The translations under genes were made by a program, and so were the position numbers. From Allodiplogaster sudhausi (Eukaryota; Nematoda; Chromadorea; Rhabditida; Diplogasteridae), in contig CALZFC010000010.1 in assembly GCA_945643635.1 (NCBI GenBank), positions 1,478,501 to 1,542,500 of the forward strand: 64,000 bases of DNA, in the 5' to 3' direction. Of the stretch, positions 48,043-61,392 are shown in pieces. Below the pieces are notes generated by a model that was given only the letters and a program-made list of their open reading frames with translations, was not told the origin of the DNA and did no database searches. How positions within the stretch are numbered: position 1 is the first letter of the stretch; each line of letters starts with the position of its first letter.

Positions 48043-50224
48043 CATTTCCGAACATATTTATATACTGGAATATTTACCGCTGCATCATATATTCATGAGA
48101 TGAGAGCTTAAAGCACCCACATGCTTTCTCTAATCGTGATGATTGTGAACTATTCGTGAAAACAATTGAAGTTAGCATAATAGATGCCCTGTTCATATGA
48201 CAAGAACACATTCCGAACTTGAAATAAATTGTAGGAATTAAATATCTTCGTGCCGTGATAAAGTAACAAGCAGTAAATTAAAGCAGAAATTCACATTAAA
48301 TGGAAGGCAAAACGATATGTTGGAAAGAACGTTAAAATTGAAAACTCTTTATAGTCATATTATTCAACCTAACGGTAAATAAAGAATAAATTGACAATGT
48401 TGTTCATCATGAATATGTTGCATTAGGACTGAATGGTGCAATCTTATGTCTTTTCTTTCTTACTACTTATCAATAGCTTCATCTAAACAGGGCTTAATCC
48501 CCTGCGAATGGTTTCTGTATTTTCAAAAGAGTACGGCTGTTTTACATAATGTAAATTGCTATTCAGTTTTACCCTCTCCGAACGGTCAAGACTTTCTATT
48601 CCCAGAAAATGTACTGTCATCCATAAATCGTCTTTATCAGTTTGCTGCGCGGGGAATCAGTTGAATAGCCCGGAGAGATGCTTGAGTTGGCCTAGGAACG
48701 GTCACGAGGGGTCTTCGAGATGCTGGAGGAAGAAGCGTGCAGAAAGGCTTGCCGATCGGCACAGTCCTGGAAGTAAAGAGAACAATGTTAGCTAGCCTGA
48801 ATAACCTGAATCAGCCTTCAAATGATCCATACGTCCATTAAACGACTAGGCCCCACCCACCCTTCCATTTTCCATTAAACGACTAGGCCCCGCCCACCCA
48901 TCTATGAAGCGATTAGGCCCAGCCCACCCGTCTATGAAACCCAGCCGACTTGGACGATGGCAGCCAGGCGAACTGCCTCCTCCTCGACAGGACCCGCCTT
49001 CGGCTCGAGCATCCCAGCGAGAGTGGTGTGGTCGGAGTGCTGCAAAAGATTTTTTTTAATTGAATAATTAATTAATTTAAATGGCCACATTTTTTTAATA
49101 CACACAAATTTGCTTTTAGTAATAGATAAAAGAACATTTCAGAATAAAATTCAAATTGACCTCCGCCTTGTTAATCGTCATCTGGATGTTCCTGTTTGGC
49201 GGTTGCGGCAGGGGGTCTCCAGGTCGGAGGGGCTAGAAAAAAAGAAGAGGTTGCAAAACGAATTAATTCATTTGAACAAAAAAAATAAACAAATACTCTT
49301 GTTTAGCATATTCAATGTTTATTTTGTATAATTTTCCTGGCATCTAATTTGTTTATATTAACTTAAAAAATTAAAATTCCACTTCCTTACCTTGAAGTTG
49401 ATGTCATTGCGTTTGTTGAGATTCGCCTGGACGAATCCGCCGTCGCTGCACTGACGACCTGACCATGAACAAGGACTCGTACTCCAAAAGGATGTTTTGT
49501 GTGGACGACAACGCTCGTTTCGAGATTAATCTCTCTCATCAGCCGAACAATGTCTTGCTGGGGAGCACTTGAGAAGAAGAAAAAAGAAGGAGACAAAGGA
49601 TGGATAACCGGCCACGCGGGAGGGCGCCCTTTGGCCTTGTGAAAATGTTTTTCTTTGCATTCTTGATACGATCTAACAACGCGGAACTACACTGGGGTAA
49701 TAGGAGCAGGAGAAGGAGTTTGAGAGATCTTCCAGGTTGCCACCAGCAACGGCGCACTCACAAGTCCACGCTACCCCTTCTGATCCCCCCGAAAGCGAGG
49801 CAAACAAACGGAGTTATTCGGTTTTGACTTTCTGAGCTCATGCAGATGGCCTTTGTTTACTGAACTAGAGTCGAAGCAAGGAGGGGGAAGGCAGGCTGCA
49901 GAGGGACAAAAGACGGTGGGAGAAGGCTGGGTGCGTTGCTAGCGACAGCGCGGCTCTGCCATTCACACTCACGTGTCGCGCCAGCTCCTCCTGTGATCTT
50001 CCATTTTTCTTCTTCTTCTTCTTGTGGATCGCTCTTCTCACTTTCTTCCTTGTATCTCGATATTAAAAGAAAAATTTCATTGTGCTAATAAAGCTCTAGA
50101 ATTTGTGCCATTAAAAAAAAATAAATATCAAAATTGATAAAAAAAAATAATGGGTAAAAATAAATAAAATGAAAAGGAAAACTGCATTAATCATATGCTT
50201 CTTCGCATCGAATGCCACAGGGCG
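48043..50224. other. Intergenic: duplicate block end, minisatellite, dispersed repeats
   Basis: 48170-48450 matches 3420-3165 inverted. At 48833-48945 a unit with GACTAGGCCCCGCCCACCC occurs three times. 49600-49760 and 52590-52760 share a dispersed repeat in opposite orientation (GGTTGCCACCAGC, GATCTAACA, CTCCTGCTC). 49790-50030 matches 18560-18760 inverted. Short minus-strand open pieces exist near 49430-49380 (CSDGGFVQANLNKRNDINFK) and 49040-48940, but I could not build a gene from them. Confidence 0.5.
48833..48945. repeat. Minisatellite, three imperfect units
   Basis: Units of roughly 35-47 bp contain CATTAAACGACTAGGCCCC or a variant, followed by GCCCACCC. A single related piece, CGTTAGGCCCTACCCACC, occurs near 58981. 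Confidence 0.75.
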
Positions 50225-53200
50225 ATGGCTCGCGGCGTCCTTCTCTTGCTCTCCATGCTCGACTGCATCCAACTGTCCGCCGGCACAGCCTTCGCCGATC
50301 CGCCGCCTGTCGGATGCGAGAATTATGGTGCATGCGCCGTCGGCTCCTTAACGGTTCAATCAATCTCTGAATACTGTTTGTTATGACACTAAAATTATTA
50401 CTCATTGTGAAATGGACAGCAAGAGCATGTCGGCTTGCGAATGCAAAATTATAGTATGCCTAACGATTAAAGCAGATGAGCAATTGTTTGCTAGTTAACC
50501 TAAAATAGGGAAATACATACATGCTGTGCTCTTCAGGATGTGAATGGCGTGTACTCCTGCGCGAAGTGTGTGTGTAATCCGGGCACAATGGGCACCCGCT
50601 GCGAGACTCGTAAGCTTCTCTTTTATATCCATTCATTTATGAGAAAATACTATGTTCCACAAGTTTGTAATTAATTAATAACCATAGCTCTTCATCACAT
50701 TCTCTCCTTGCCTCTCTCTCCCCCTATCTCCTTGTCTCTGCCAGTCACTGACATGTGCACATCCGCTCCGTGTTCGACGAACATGAAATGCACGCCTGCC
50801 ATCAACTCCTTCTCCTGCGCCTGCGAAGCCGACTGGACCGGCGTCAACTGTGACATACGTAATAATTTCTTTCTAATCTTCGTATCGTGGTCTGCATATA
50901 TATCTTACTCACAATCAGTAACTGAAATTGTAGACATGAGTGGAGAATTGGGAGAATTATGCCATCTTTCCATGTCCCGTCCCGTTCCAGCAATCACATC
51001 TCCCTGCGCGTCTTCTCCTTGCATGAACGGTGGAACTTGCACGGATGACACTCAATCAATCGTCGACTACATCTGCGCATGCTCTCCCGGCTTCGTGGGC
51101 AAGGCCTGCAATTGTCCGTTTCTTTTTTTCATAAATCAAACTTCGTCTGGTCTAGGTTGCGACTGTGTCTATCAAAAATTCGCTGACCATATGGTGTCCG
51201 GATAATAAATGAAAAAATTTCAAAGACATTCCTTTAAAATAGCCAGAATGAATGAGAAAAGCCCTTTGGACACCACAAAAACATTCGAATATCCTTCCAA
51301 AGGAAGAATGGCAGATATACAAATTTACAATAGAGGAAACTGCACATGCAATCAATAATAATATCTGGGCTAAGCTCGGCCCAGCTAGAAACACAAAACA
51401 ATAGGTGTTTCTAGCTGGGCCGACAAACGACCAAGCTTGGTCAACGCGAACGAGAAGAATGATGATAAGATACCAACCCAAAAGCATAACAAAATGCTTC
51501 CAGAAGCTAACCAAATCCTTACGGTATTGAAGTAGAAATTGCTGATGAGCGAATTTAATACTTGTTTTACCATATTCCAGATGGCCAACAATGCGACCCG
51601 TCCCCCTGCCAGAATAATGGGACATGCTCGACAGCCCTAGATGGCTCCACCCACAAATGCACGTGCCCGTATGCATTCCAGGGCCGCACTTGCACTGAGA
51701 AGCGGAGTTACGGTTAGAACTCTACTCAGTTCTCACCGTTTTGGAGAATTATCTAATTAGACTACAATTCTTGTTTTTTTTCTGACAATTCAGGATGCTA
51801 CAAGTTTTGCTCTCTTTATGGCGATGTCATCATCTTATATAGAACGGAATTTATTTGAGCAAGCGTGATGACGAACTTGGGCTGCTTCGGGAAGGACCTC
51901 GATGTTCTCAGCTCTGATCCGCCGTTTACGAAAGCCTTCTGCAACGAGAGCAACCACGTCACTCCCTGGCAGTGCCGGGGCGAGTTTGCTAAGAAAGCAC
52001 CAGACTTCCCTCCCTTTTTGGGTAGGCATAGCTTGGTCAATCGAAAGATTGAGAGTTTATTACTAATTATATTCTGGACACGAAAGAGAGAAATGAATGA
52101 ATGAGTATCCACCCTCAGTCGTGAGCAAAGACTGCTGCTACATGGCGACTTCATACAACCAGTTGTGAGGAAACGAAGAATTCTGATGGACTAACCTACA
52201 ACGACAACTCCGACAGTGTCTGGGTTTTAGGCGATGCAAAGAGTACGGGCCTTATTTATGAGAATACGTCGTTTCTGGATTGAGAGATAGGGAGAGAGAA
52301 TCGAGAATGAAAACGCATTCTTGTTCGCTTAAAAAAAGTAGTTTATTTATTTGAAGCCAATTTAGCTAAATAAATATGAAATGAAAAAAAGTTATACTAA
52401 ACACATTGCATACGATTTATGTTCGCTACTTAAGTAAAAACCGATCCTGACCAGTGCACCTCAACCACGTGCGACCCTTCCGGAGGCATTTGCATCGAGA
52501 TGTGGAACGCAACCGATTGCGTCTGCAGAGAAGGCAGAAACGGATCGAGGTGCGACTGCGGTTAGTAGTACGCGACCACTCAGGTGGACTTGTGAGTGGC
52601 TGGTGGCAACCTAGAAGGCCTCTCAACTTCCTTCTCCTGCTCTTTTTCCCCAAATCCATGCTTTGTTAGATCGCATCAAGAATGCAAAAAACAAACATGC
52701 TCAAATTAAATGACAAAGTGCGCCCTCCCTCATGGACTAATGTTTCTATAGTTTTCCATCCTTTGTTTCTTTTTTTTTCGAAAGGGCACCTTCATCAAGT
52801 CCGCCCGAGTCATGCCTGACAATGCCAGTTTTCGTTAGAAAAACTCAGCGGAAGAACAATTGAGTCCTTTAGTAGAAATTCGTCTTCTTCTTTGTGACGG
52901 ATAGTCAACAAGTATGACCGGGAGTTGAGAGTGACAGAGCCACGCCTTCCGCGTCAAGCCCTAGGGCGCACCTCTGTGCCCCTCTTCCCTTTGGCGTGCA
53001 GTCGCACCAGCCCAGGGGACGCGCCTAAGGCAAAGACTCTTCTTTGCCTTCTCTGCTGCGCACTCGCGCCTGGCAGATGTCGCACTCTCGTGCCCGGTGA
53101 TCCCTCAGATGTCCCTGAGATGCGCGAAGACCGAGTCGTTGAGAATCCTGTTTATCGCAGGCCCAAACTTGGGTAATTAAACCAGCAAAGCGGATGAGAT

Positions 53201-56200
53201 ACACAGGGTCTAGTTCAATTGGCGCATGCGAGATACTGCAAGTCCATACCGGGGTAAAGCTAGAAAAAAGTCAAAGTCCCCGATGAGGCGTAGGCCTTAG
53301 AACAAGTCATCGGCAATGACAGGAGTGAATTATTAAACAATGATTATGAGATGAGAAGTAGAATATCTACTGATAGAAGGGTGATAAGGGAAGATAGGGT
53401 GAGTGATTATCCAGTGCATGGAGAGAGAGAAAGAGGTTAATTTGCACTGGTTCCATGACATCTTCTCCATTTCTTTTTTCGAGAAGTATTTAAGATTCCC
53501 CTAAGCATTTTTTTATAGTTTTAAAATTTTCAGTAGTGAAATCATGCGACAGCAACCCGTGCTCGGTAAGCGGCGAGTGCGTCGAGCGCACGGACATCTA
53601 CGGATACCGATGCGAGTGCGAAGTCGGATTCACCGGCGCCACATGCGCAAGTATCTATTTGTATAATGTCGCCTATCATATATTTTCTCTACTATTACTC
53701 TCATGGTACTATTTTTCAATAACCTTGCGAGGGATTGGCACTATTACATAGAGTGAGGGATTCTACTACAGAGAGGGGTACTATTTTTCAATGTAATACA
53801 CCTTAATTATGATAACAAAATGTTGTTCCCAAAAAAAGAGGAATTATTACTCGATTTCAATGGAAAAATCACTGGAATACGTTCGACGTACATATCGAGC
53901 TGAGGAATTAGACTATTAGAGGGCGGGATTCACTATGAAGGGCTCTCTACTAAGGGTAGGGGTACTATTTTCCAGTGACATTATCGAAAGGGTAATATGG
54001 GCGGTGGGTAGTAATGGAGAAAATACGATATACAGTGTTGTGCATCAACAACTTCCGATTTAGTATATATCTGTTAAAATGTAACTCTACAACGTTTGAA
54101 ATCAATGGTATTAATAAAATAGAGACAGAGCCAAATTTCCATTCTACTCATTTCTTATACAAAGTAGCATCGGAATAAATATTTAAAAAAAGACTAATAG
54201 AATTCTCGTCTACTTGTCCTATTCTCATTGCCAGCTCCCGTTGCGTGCGCCAGCTCGCCATGCCAAAACGGCGGGACTTGCAATGAGGCGGCAGATGGCG
54301 GCTTCTCCTGCGCCTGTCTTATGAAGTGGACGGATAACTTATGCAAGAGTTAGTGAATCCAGCGATGAATAAGACTAGAAAGTGAAAAAAACGGGGGGTA
54401 GGGGGTATTGGCAAAGAGTACCCCAGGTTTCTGGGGGATTACAAGGGATCCTTTCTTCGCGCTATCCGCTCGAATAGATATGTCAATTTGCCTTCCCGCC
54501 CGGGGTCGGCTAATGGTAGAGAAAAGAAAGGATTCCTTCGTATTCGTAAAGCAGTGGAACAATGGTTCCCTCCCTGCTTTTATTAGACTTTGACAAAGCC
54601 ATTACTATGCAAATTTATACAAATTAAGTTATTCTGCTGCTAAGGGTTGATATCCAAAAATGCCTTTTAAGGAACCAAAAATTGGGACCAGGACTAGGAA
54701 TTTGGAATGGGCAAGAGGTACTGAGTGAGCGTAACTTTATTATACGATCTATATCATCTACGAACACTCCAGAAGGATTTTTGTTACTTTCACCCTATGC
54801 GAACAAGACTTAAATTGTTAAATTTCAAGTGGCATGTACCTCGGCCCCCAGGCGTCGTACTTTCTATAGCTCATTCGACTCAACGCGCCTCATCACGACC
54901 TTAGAGCTATAGAACGCCACTAAGATCCACGAAGAAAAAGTTACGGTACCCTGGGTCAGTTGCTCGGTGTTCACATAGTGACGCCAAAACAGAAGGAAAA
55001 GTCTCTTACAAAAGACGGAGGCATTGTAAAATAATGGCAATTTTGCATTTCGATAACTTACAAATGTTGTTAGAGAATCTTTGAAGGCTACGACGCATGC
55101 TATGAGCAAAAATGCCAAAATGGAGCTACATGCATCAAGCAGCTGAACGACGTGAACAGCACCTTCACTTGCATGTGTCCGCTCGGCTACACAGGCAAAC
55201 TTTGTGGAATGGGTATGTTGACCATGGACAGATGGATAAAGACAGCAAATATATGACACTAACATGAACATTAAATTAGGTCATTAGTATTATTTATATA
55301 TAACTAGATGTATAATGAAGCCCTTTCAAAGAGTTTCGATTGGTGTCCTCTTTTCCTGAAATAGAGAAATAGATCACCATTGAATATGTGAGCCGATAGA
55401 TCAATGATAGCAATGGCCAACCCAGTGAAATTGTTTCGCGTTTTGCAGCAAAAAATGGTAACGTCTAATTATTTTTGAAAGTAATTAATATTCCGTGATA
55501 TTTCCTAATTATTTTGTGGAAATGACCGTGAAGTCTTAATTTTGGCTTTCAAAATATTCGGGGCCGTGTTTTGGAACCAAAATTCAGTTTTCACGAAGTC
55601 GATGTCTAGATAGGAATTGAAGTATTTTTAACGGACTATTGAATGGTGTACATATCTTAGTCTTCGGCTGTTTATGAATGAACGACAGCAGTATATCGGT
55701 GTGCAATGTTTGGGAATCGCGCATGAAGAAAAATTAGGAGTGCCTGGTGACTTTTACAATTTGTGTCATATGACGAGCCCCTGAAGGATGGAACTCGCCG
55801 GAATGCACCGTTCCCAGCGCTGCGTGACAGCAGTACTATTACTTACTAATTTTTCTCAAATTTAGCTATCGACTACTGCGAGTCATCGCCTTGCGCCAAC
55901 CAGGGCACCTGTTCGACGTTCATCGGCTACTTTTAGTGCAAGTGCCCGCCCGGCTACAACGACACGACATGCTCGACGATTATGATCATCTTCGGTATTC
56001 TATTATTAAAATTTTTTTTATTATTAATGAAAAAAAAACAAATTTGGCATTGAAACAAGTTGCTGTTTGGATATATGTTTTGGTCTTCATTTGATTTGGT
56101 ACATTAATGATATCTTTTGAGACTGTGGCGCGTGCAACTCGTCTCCTTGCATGCATGGCGGCACTTGTGAGGACATGGCTGATGGCGGCTACAATTGCAC

Positions 56201-59200
56201 TTGCATCCCGGGGGCTTCGGGCATTAATTGCGAAATCAGTACGTTTTATTTCTTAAGGGTTGTCCAGGGACGTTGAATTCTACCGTAGTCATCGACAGAA
56301 GCAACTTATTAGATAAGAGATACTGGCAGTAAAACGAAGTAGATTTGAGGCTTGCTGTCATTAAAGAAGCCCTTTTCATTTTTCAATCTGTTGCTTGATC
56401 AGGTGAAAAAGTTTAGTTGTCTAAAAGTATTCACGTATATAAAAAAAATCTACGCATTCAAGTACATGATTGTTCCTTTGATAGCTCCTTTAACCTTCAC
56501 AATGGATATTTCCTACGTTTAGCCGCATGTAGTCCGGTGCAGACAGCGGATAAAAGGGTTCATCCGTCGCCTTGTCAGGTAATGTTTTTCACTCTTTAAT
56601 AAATTTGAATTGATAAATAAGGAAGTTTAAGATTTTTGACATAAACGCAACGTGCATTAATCACCTCTCTTCGTACACGTGCCAATGCTCATCAGCGTAT
56701 GCAGACGTCCGCTGCAACATTAGTTCGTTGTTTCTGAACAATCATGTTCCATGTATAAGAGCAGTTATTTGTAAGTACATATGCACATACATACATATGT
56801 ATTGTTCTAGGCATCTCGATATTAGAAATACTCGAAGAAATGTTCTCACCGCTTCCATATCTCGGTGGCTTCCGGGATGTTAGACATTGTTAACATTTGC
56901 TGTTCTGATAATTCCTCAATTCCTCTGACAGATAATTATACCTTTTTTTTACTTAACCGAAATGAGCAGAGCATTTCTTCGCTTGAGATCCTCGACGATA
57001 TAAACTCGAATCCAACTCTCTTCACGACGGCCTTTCTTTACGAACTGACGCGTCTTGATCGAGCACTGCGAGCGTCGCTTTCGTGGACTGTCGACGAACT
57101 CTTCGAATTTATCGTATTCGAACGACGAGAACTGGACAGATTGTCATTAATTCAATCGATATTCACACAAGTTCTTCCATTGTTCGTCTTGATTACGTGG
57201 AACACATGGACCTTATTTAAAGAAAAGAACCTATTCAATTTAGCAACGATCTCTTCATGTTCAACGACCCAACTCTCGGGAATTGCTTCACGTTCAATCA
57301 CAGAAATAGAAGTAAAGAATTGTATTCGTCAGGTCGAACAGGCGACAGTGGAGGTGCCTTCTGTTAATTTTGCAAAATGTTGATACATACATGTCTTATC
57401 CCTTGTGCGATAGAACTGCCCTGATTGAGGCCTTCTTGCCCGCTTGCACTCGCATCAAGAGGAGAATCTACCGCATGTCATGGCATCGTCGTTCAAAGTT
57501 TTCGTCCACACCACTGACGAAGACGTCTTCTACGACAGCTGCAGCTACCAGCCAATGCTGGCGACCCAGACCCGCCTGGCCTTCCACGAGGTGTTTTTTA
57601 TTTTATTTTATTGTTAAATGCCATTACGAACGACTTGTTGACATACGAATAATTTAAATGCTAAAAAGTAGTTATATTACATTTCAACCTATTAGTCGAT
57701 ATTATTCTTTTCGACGCGCTACAACTGCATTGCTGGACACGGGCGGTGCGCTTCGAACTCCGCGGCTGTCCCGATTTACTATGGAAACAGCGAAGTCTAT
57801 TCACAGCAAGTAAGTGGGCGATCTCTTCATTGTTCTCTCTTGCATTTCTTTTTTTCGATACTCACCGGATGCATTGGTGACTTGTGGACCTGTTTTCATA
57901 CAATGTCATTTGTGTCAGGCTTGTTTTCGCTCGTGCTACCAACGTGACGTCATCGCCAGTTGTGGCTGCGGCGATCCATCGTATGCACTTCCTTATGGAA
58001 TTGCAGCATGCAATATCAGCCGAAGTAAATTTATTACTCTTTGAGTTTGTTGCCTAGTCTTTGTTAACATCATTTTTTTTGCTTTGTTAACAAACTGTTA
58101 TAATCTCGTTCCAAACAGTATATACCGTATTTTCTCTATTAGTACCCCCCCCCCCCCTTTATTAGAACCCCCCTCTAATAGTACCCCCCTCTGAAAATGC
58201 CATTGAAAAATAGAATCCCTCCCTCTAGTAGAACCCCCCCCCCTCCAATAGTACCCCCCTAATAGTCTACTTCAACTCTAGATGTACCTCGTATAGATCC
58301 TGGAGGCATTGGGATGCTCTTACCAATGAACTCATGATAAATCTGTTGTAAAACGGATATTCCAGTGATGATTCCATTGAATTCGGGCTACGATTCTTCT
58401 TTTTTTATGAATAAAATGTTGTTATTAAACTTTTAGTGTCTCACATTGAAAAATAGAACCCTTCCCTCTAATAGAACCCCTCCCTGTAATAGAGCCCCTC
58501 CCCCGCAAGGGTATTGAAAAATAGAACCCCCGGGGGTACTAATAGAGAAATTACGGTAAGCTGTATTATGCTTTCTCGTTTCAGGAGCATGCGTTGAAGG
58601 CTTCAAAGTTCGTCGGATTTCACTTCATCTCTTTTCTACGATTTTCATTAACATTTTGTTCTGTATACGTTCGAAATGTGACATTATTGACAAAAACGAC
58701 ATTGGTATACACAGAAAAATGCCCGTTTCCGATACCAGATATAAACAACCGATAATCCGTAGTTTGGGAACCAAACGGATATATTCATAACGCTATACGG
58801 GAGCCATATCTGCAGTGCAATCCGTAGTTTTCCAACTTAGTCTCAAAAATCTGTGGATGTAGGAATGAAATTCTACCGCACTACCCACTACACCATCCGA
58901 ACGATTAGTTTCGAATAGTGATATATATATATCGGTAGTGTAAGCGGATACTGTTTACGAATTGAGTGAGCCTTCTTATCGTTAGGCCCTACCCACCAAG
59001 TTGACGGATATGTTTCTGTGTGTAATATTTTTCGAATATTTACTTTGGTTAGTCAACTGCAAGGAATACGACTATTTTTCTGTGTGCAGGCAATTGCTGA
59101 TAGTCCGCATTCATGGAGCGACTGCATCTGCCCGATGGCATGCGCTCTCACAACCTATGACGTTACATCAACGACAGCTTCGCACGCAAATATTGTCAGT

Positions 59201-61392
59201 CTTTCCCGCTCCTTCTTGTTCCTAATTAATCATTCAATTTTCGTCACCTCGCTTTTCCCCTCTCATTCTCTTTATCTTTTAGACATCGTAGTGTGTATTT
59301 CATAGTAAAGTTAAAAAATTTATCAATATTTTCTAGTGTCGAAATGCTTCGAATCTCACCCAGTGCACGACGCATGCAGCCAATATCGTCAGTGGTTATT
59401 CATTATATTATGAGAGGATGTCCGTAAGACTCGAGCAGGGCCCTATTATGAACTGCCCTAGGAATTTTTTTTTCGAATTTCTTAACCAAAATTGATTATA
59501 TTATACAACTCGACGTGGTGAACAAAATAGGCTACATTTCAAAGTAGAAACAAATTTTCCGCGCGAGACCCAGTACAGTAATCTTTTAAGTAACATTGGT
59601 CATAAGTCGCTTCAAACTCATTATTAGACAACCATCGAGCTATCATTGGATAGCTGATTTTACGGACTTTAATTTTCTAGTTGATGATGTTTTCATAAAA
59701 TTTGATTTTGGCCCTAAACATGTTCGAGGGCGGTTTTTTGCTAAATTATGCATTTTACGTTCATTTCCCCACAACCGCTCCTATATATTCTTAAAGTGCT
59801 TGAAATTTGCTACAATATATGTCTCTTTCATAAGGATTAAGCGTCTCAGACACAGGGTCCATTGCGCTAGAACATGATCCTGTGTCAACTGTAACACCGT
59901 GCAAGCGCATTCTTTGATCCATAACTGCTCTTAATGTCAATATTACAAAATCGTAAGTATATCATCTAAGAGCTCTCACGGAGATCTTCAAATGTTACAT
60001 ACATTATTTTATTGAAAAGTTTCAATTTATGTCAGAAATTTCGTTACCTACAATTAGAAGGTTTAAAAAACTACTTTAAAAACATTTTCGCATGTCGAAA
60101 CATACATCATAAGAAAGAGGATGAAATTTGCTACAAGATGAACCCCTTTCAATGGAATTCCATGCATACGATCTTTTGTTATGAATCATAAAAGTATTTC
60201 CAGTAGCGTCGCTGTCATTTCGCCCAAGAATTCACATTTTAGGTTATTCGAATTAGAATATTCCAATCCTTTTTTCTACAGTTTTTCCATAAGCCCTTGT
60301 TATCCTTCTCTCTTTTGGTTTATAACAAAAGATAATATGCATGGAATTCCATTGAAAGGGGTTCGTCTTGTAGCAAATTTCATCCTCTTTCTTATGATGT
60401 ATGTTTCGATAGGCGAAAATGTTTTTAAAGTAGTTTTTTTAAACCTTCTAATTGTACGTAACGAAATTTCTGACAAAAATTGAAACTTTTCAATAAAATA
60501 ATGTATGTAACATTTGAAGATCTCCGTGAGAGCTCTTAGATGATATATTTACGATTTTGTAATATTGACATTGAGCGCAGTTATGGATCAAAGAATGCGC
60601 TTGCACGGTGTTACAGTTGACACAGGATCATGTTCTAGCGCAATGGACCCTGTGTCTGAGACGCTTAATTCTTATGAACGAGACATATATTGTAGCAAAT
60701 TTCAAGCACTTTAAGAATATATATGAGCGGTTGTGGGGAAATGAACGTAAAATGCATAATTTAGCAAAAAACCGCCCTCGAAAATGTTTAGGGCCGTATT
60801 TTAGGGCCAAAATCAAATTTTATGAAAACATCATCAACTAGAAAATTAAAGTCCGTCCAATCAGCTATCCAATGATAGCTCGATGGTTGTCTAATAATGA
60901 GCTTGAAGCGACTTATGACCAATGTTATTTAAAAGATTACTGTACTGGGTCTCGCGCGGAAAATTTTTTTCAACTTTGAAATGTAGCCTATTTTGTTCAC
61001 CACGTCGAGTTGTATAATATAATCAATTTTGGTTAAGAAATTCGAAAAAAAATTCCTAGGGCAGGCCTTGATCGAACGATACTGACAGGCTCTCTTATAT
61101 AAATAATTTAATAAAGGTGAAAAAATTATAGGTGGATGTAAGCGTCAGCTACTCGTCGATTGAAGTAAAAGTCTACAAGGAACATTATGCAATACAGGCT
61201 AGTGATGGAACAGTTGCATATTTGCTGTTTTCATACATGAAGTATTCAAGTATTTTATATTAAAACCCTTTGCTTGTCTAGATTCCTTCATTTCTGAGCT
61301 ACGTCGGCGGACTCGGTGGCGTCTTTCTTGGCATGTCGCTGATCATTATTCCTGAGCTGGTAGTGGTAGTGATAAAACGTTGTATCTCGTAA
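50225..61392 (+). CDS. EGF-repeat DEG/ENaC channel (egas-like)
   Basis: The product joins EGF repeats to an amiloride-sensitive (DEG/ENaC) sodium channel domain, the arrangement of C. elegans egas genes. The start [20 protein letters not shown] is a signal peptide. EGF exons lie near 50745-50860, 50990-51115, 51582-51712, 52444-52565, 53535-53650, 54233-54350, 55083-55212, 55866-55990, 56127-56240 and 56535-56740. Each has six-cysteine spacing (such as CQNGGTC) and most are phase 1 at both ends. An extra cysteine domain lies at 51852-52150. The channel part includes [16 protein letters not shown] (57236-57363), [14 protein letters not shown] (near 57500), [20 protein letters not shown] (57919-58022), [12 protein letters not shown] (near 59115), [13 protein letters not shown] (61131) and the pore/TM2 exon with [17 protein letters not shown] (61281-61392). 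A first channel helix was not found. One EGF exon has an in-frame TAG at 55934. Confidence 0.85.
51852..52150 (+). other. Cysteine domain between EGF repeats of the channel gene
   Basis: Two exons encode [42 protein letters not shown] and then [15 protein letters not shown]. The cysteine pattern is not EGF-like and I do not recognise the family. Splice sites TTTGAG/CA and G/GTAGGC keep phase 1, so the domain fits the shuffled-exon scheme of the gene. Confidence 0.55.
52921..53220. other. GC-rich island in an intron of the channel gene
   Basis: About 250 bases are much richer in G and C than the surroundings, with an 83-codon open frame on plus ([17 protein letters not shown]... ending PVYRRPKLG). 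It has no similarity I recognise to EGF or channel sequence. It could be a fragment of a retroelement or foreign insertion. Confidence 0.4.
53700..54031. mobile_element. ACCCCC-rich repeat family, copy in channel gene intron
   Basis: Units such as GGTACTATTTTTCAAT, GAGGGATTCTACTA and AGGGGTACTATTTTCCAGTG occur, ending GGAGAAAATACGAT. It is a diverged and longer copy, inverted relative to 58124-58557. Confidence 0.55.
58124..58557. mobile_element. ACCCCC-rich repeat family, complete copy with inverted ends
   Basis: Ends ACCGTATTTTCTCTATTAGT and ACTAATAGAGAAATTACGGT are inverse complements with one indel. Just inside are C- and G-runs and about ten copies of TAATAGAACCCC-like units, plus GAAAATGCCATTGAAAAATA. 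It lies in an intron of the channel gene. Confidence 0.75.
59453..61064. mobile_element. 1.6 kb foldback element in the channel gene intron
   Basis: Arms of about 730 bp (59453-60190 and 60330-61064) are near-perfect inverse complements, ends CTGCCCTAGGAATTTTTTTT and its inverse, with a loop of about 140 bp. Both arms encode the same 60-90 residue open frame ([20 protein letters not shown] on either strand), but it has no known similarity. The intron runs from a GTAAGA donor at 59419 to an acceptor before 61131, so coding sequence is not broken. Confidence 0.88.

Noticed and set aside
49387..49596. Minus-strand gene near 49.0-49.6 kb
   Set aside because: Fragments such as QANLNKRNDINFK look protein-like, but frames do not join by plausible splices and the area is full of dispersed repeats.
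59596..59877. 93-residue frame in the 59453 foldback
   Set aside because: The same frame is on the other arm and has no known similarity; kept only as a note on the element.
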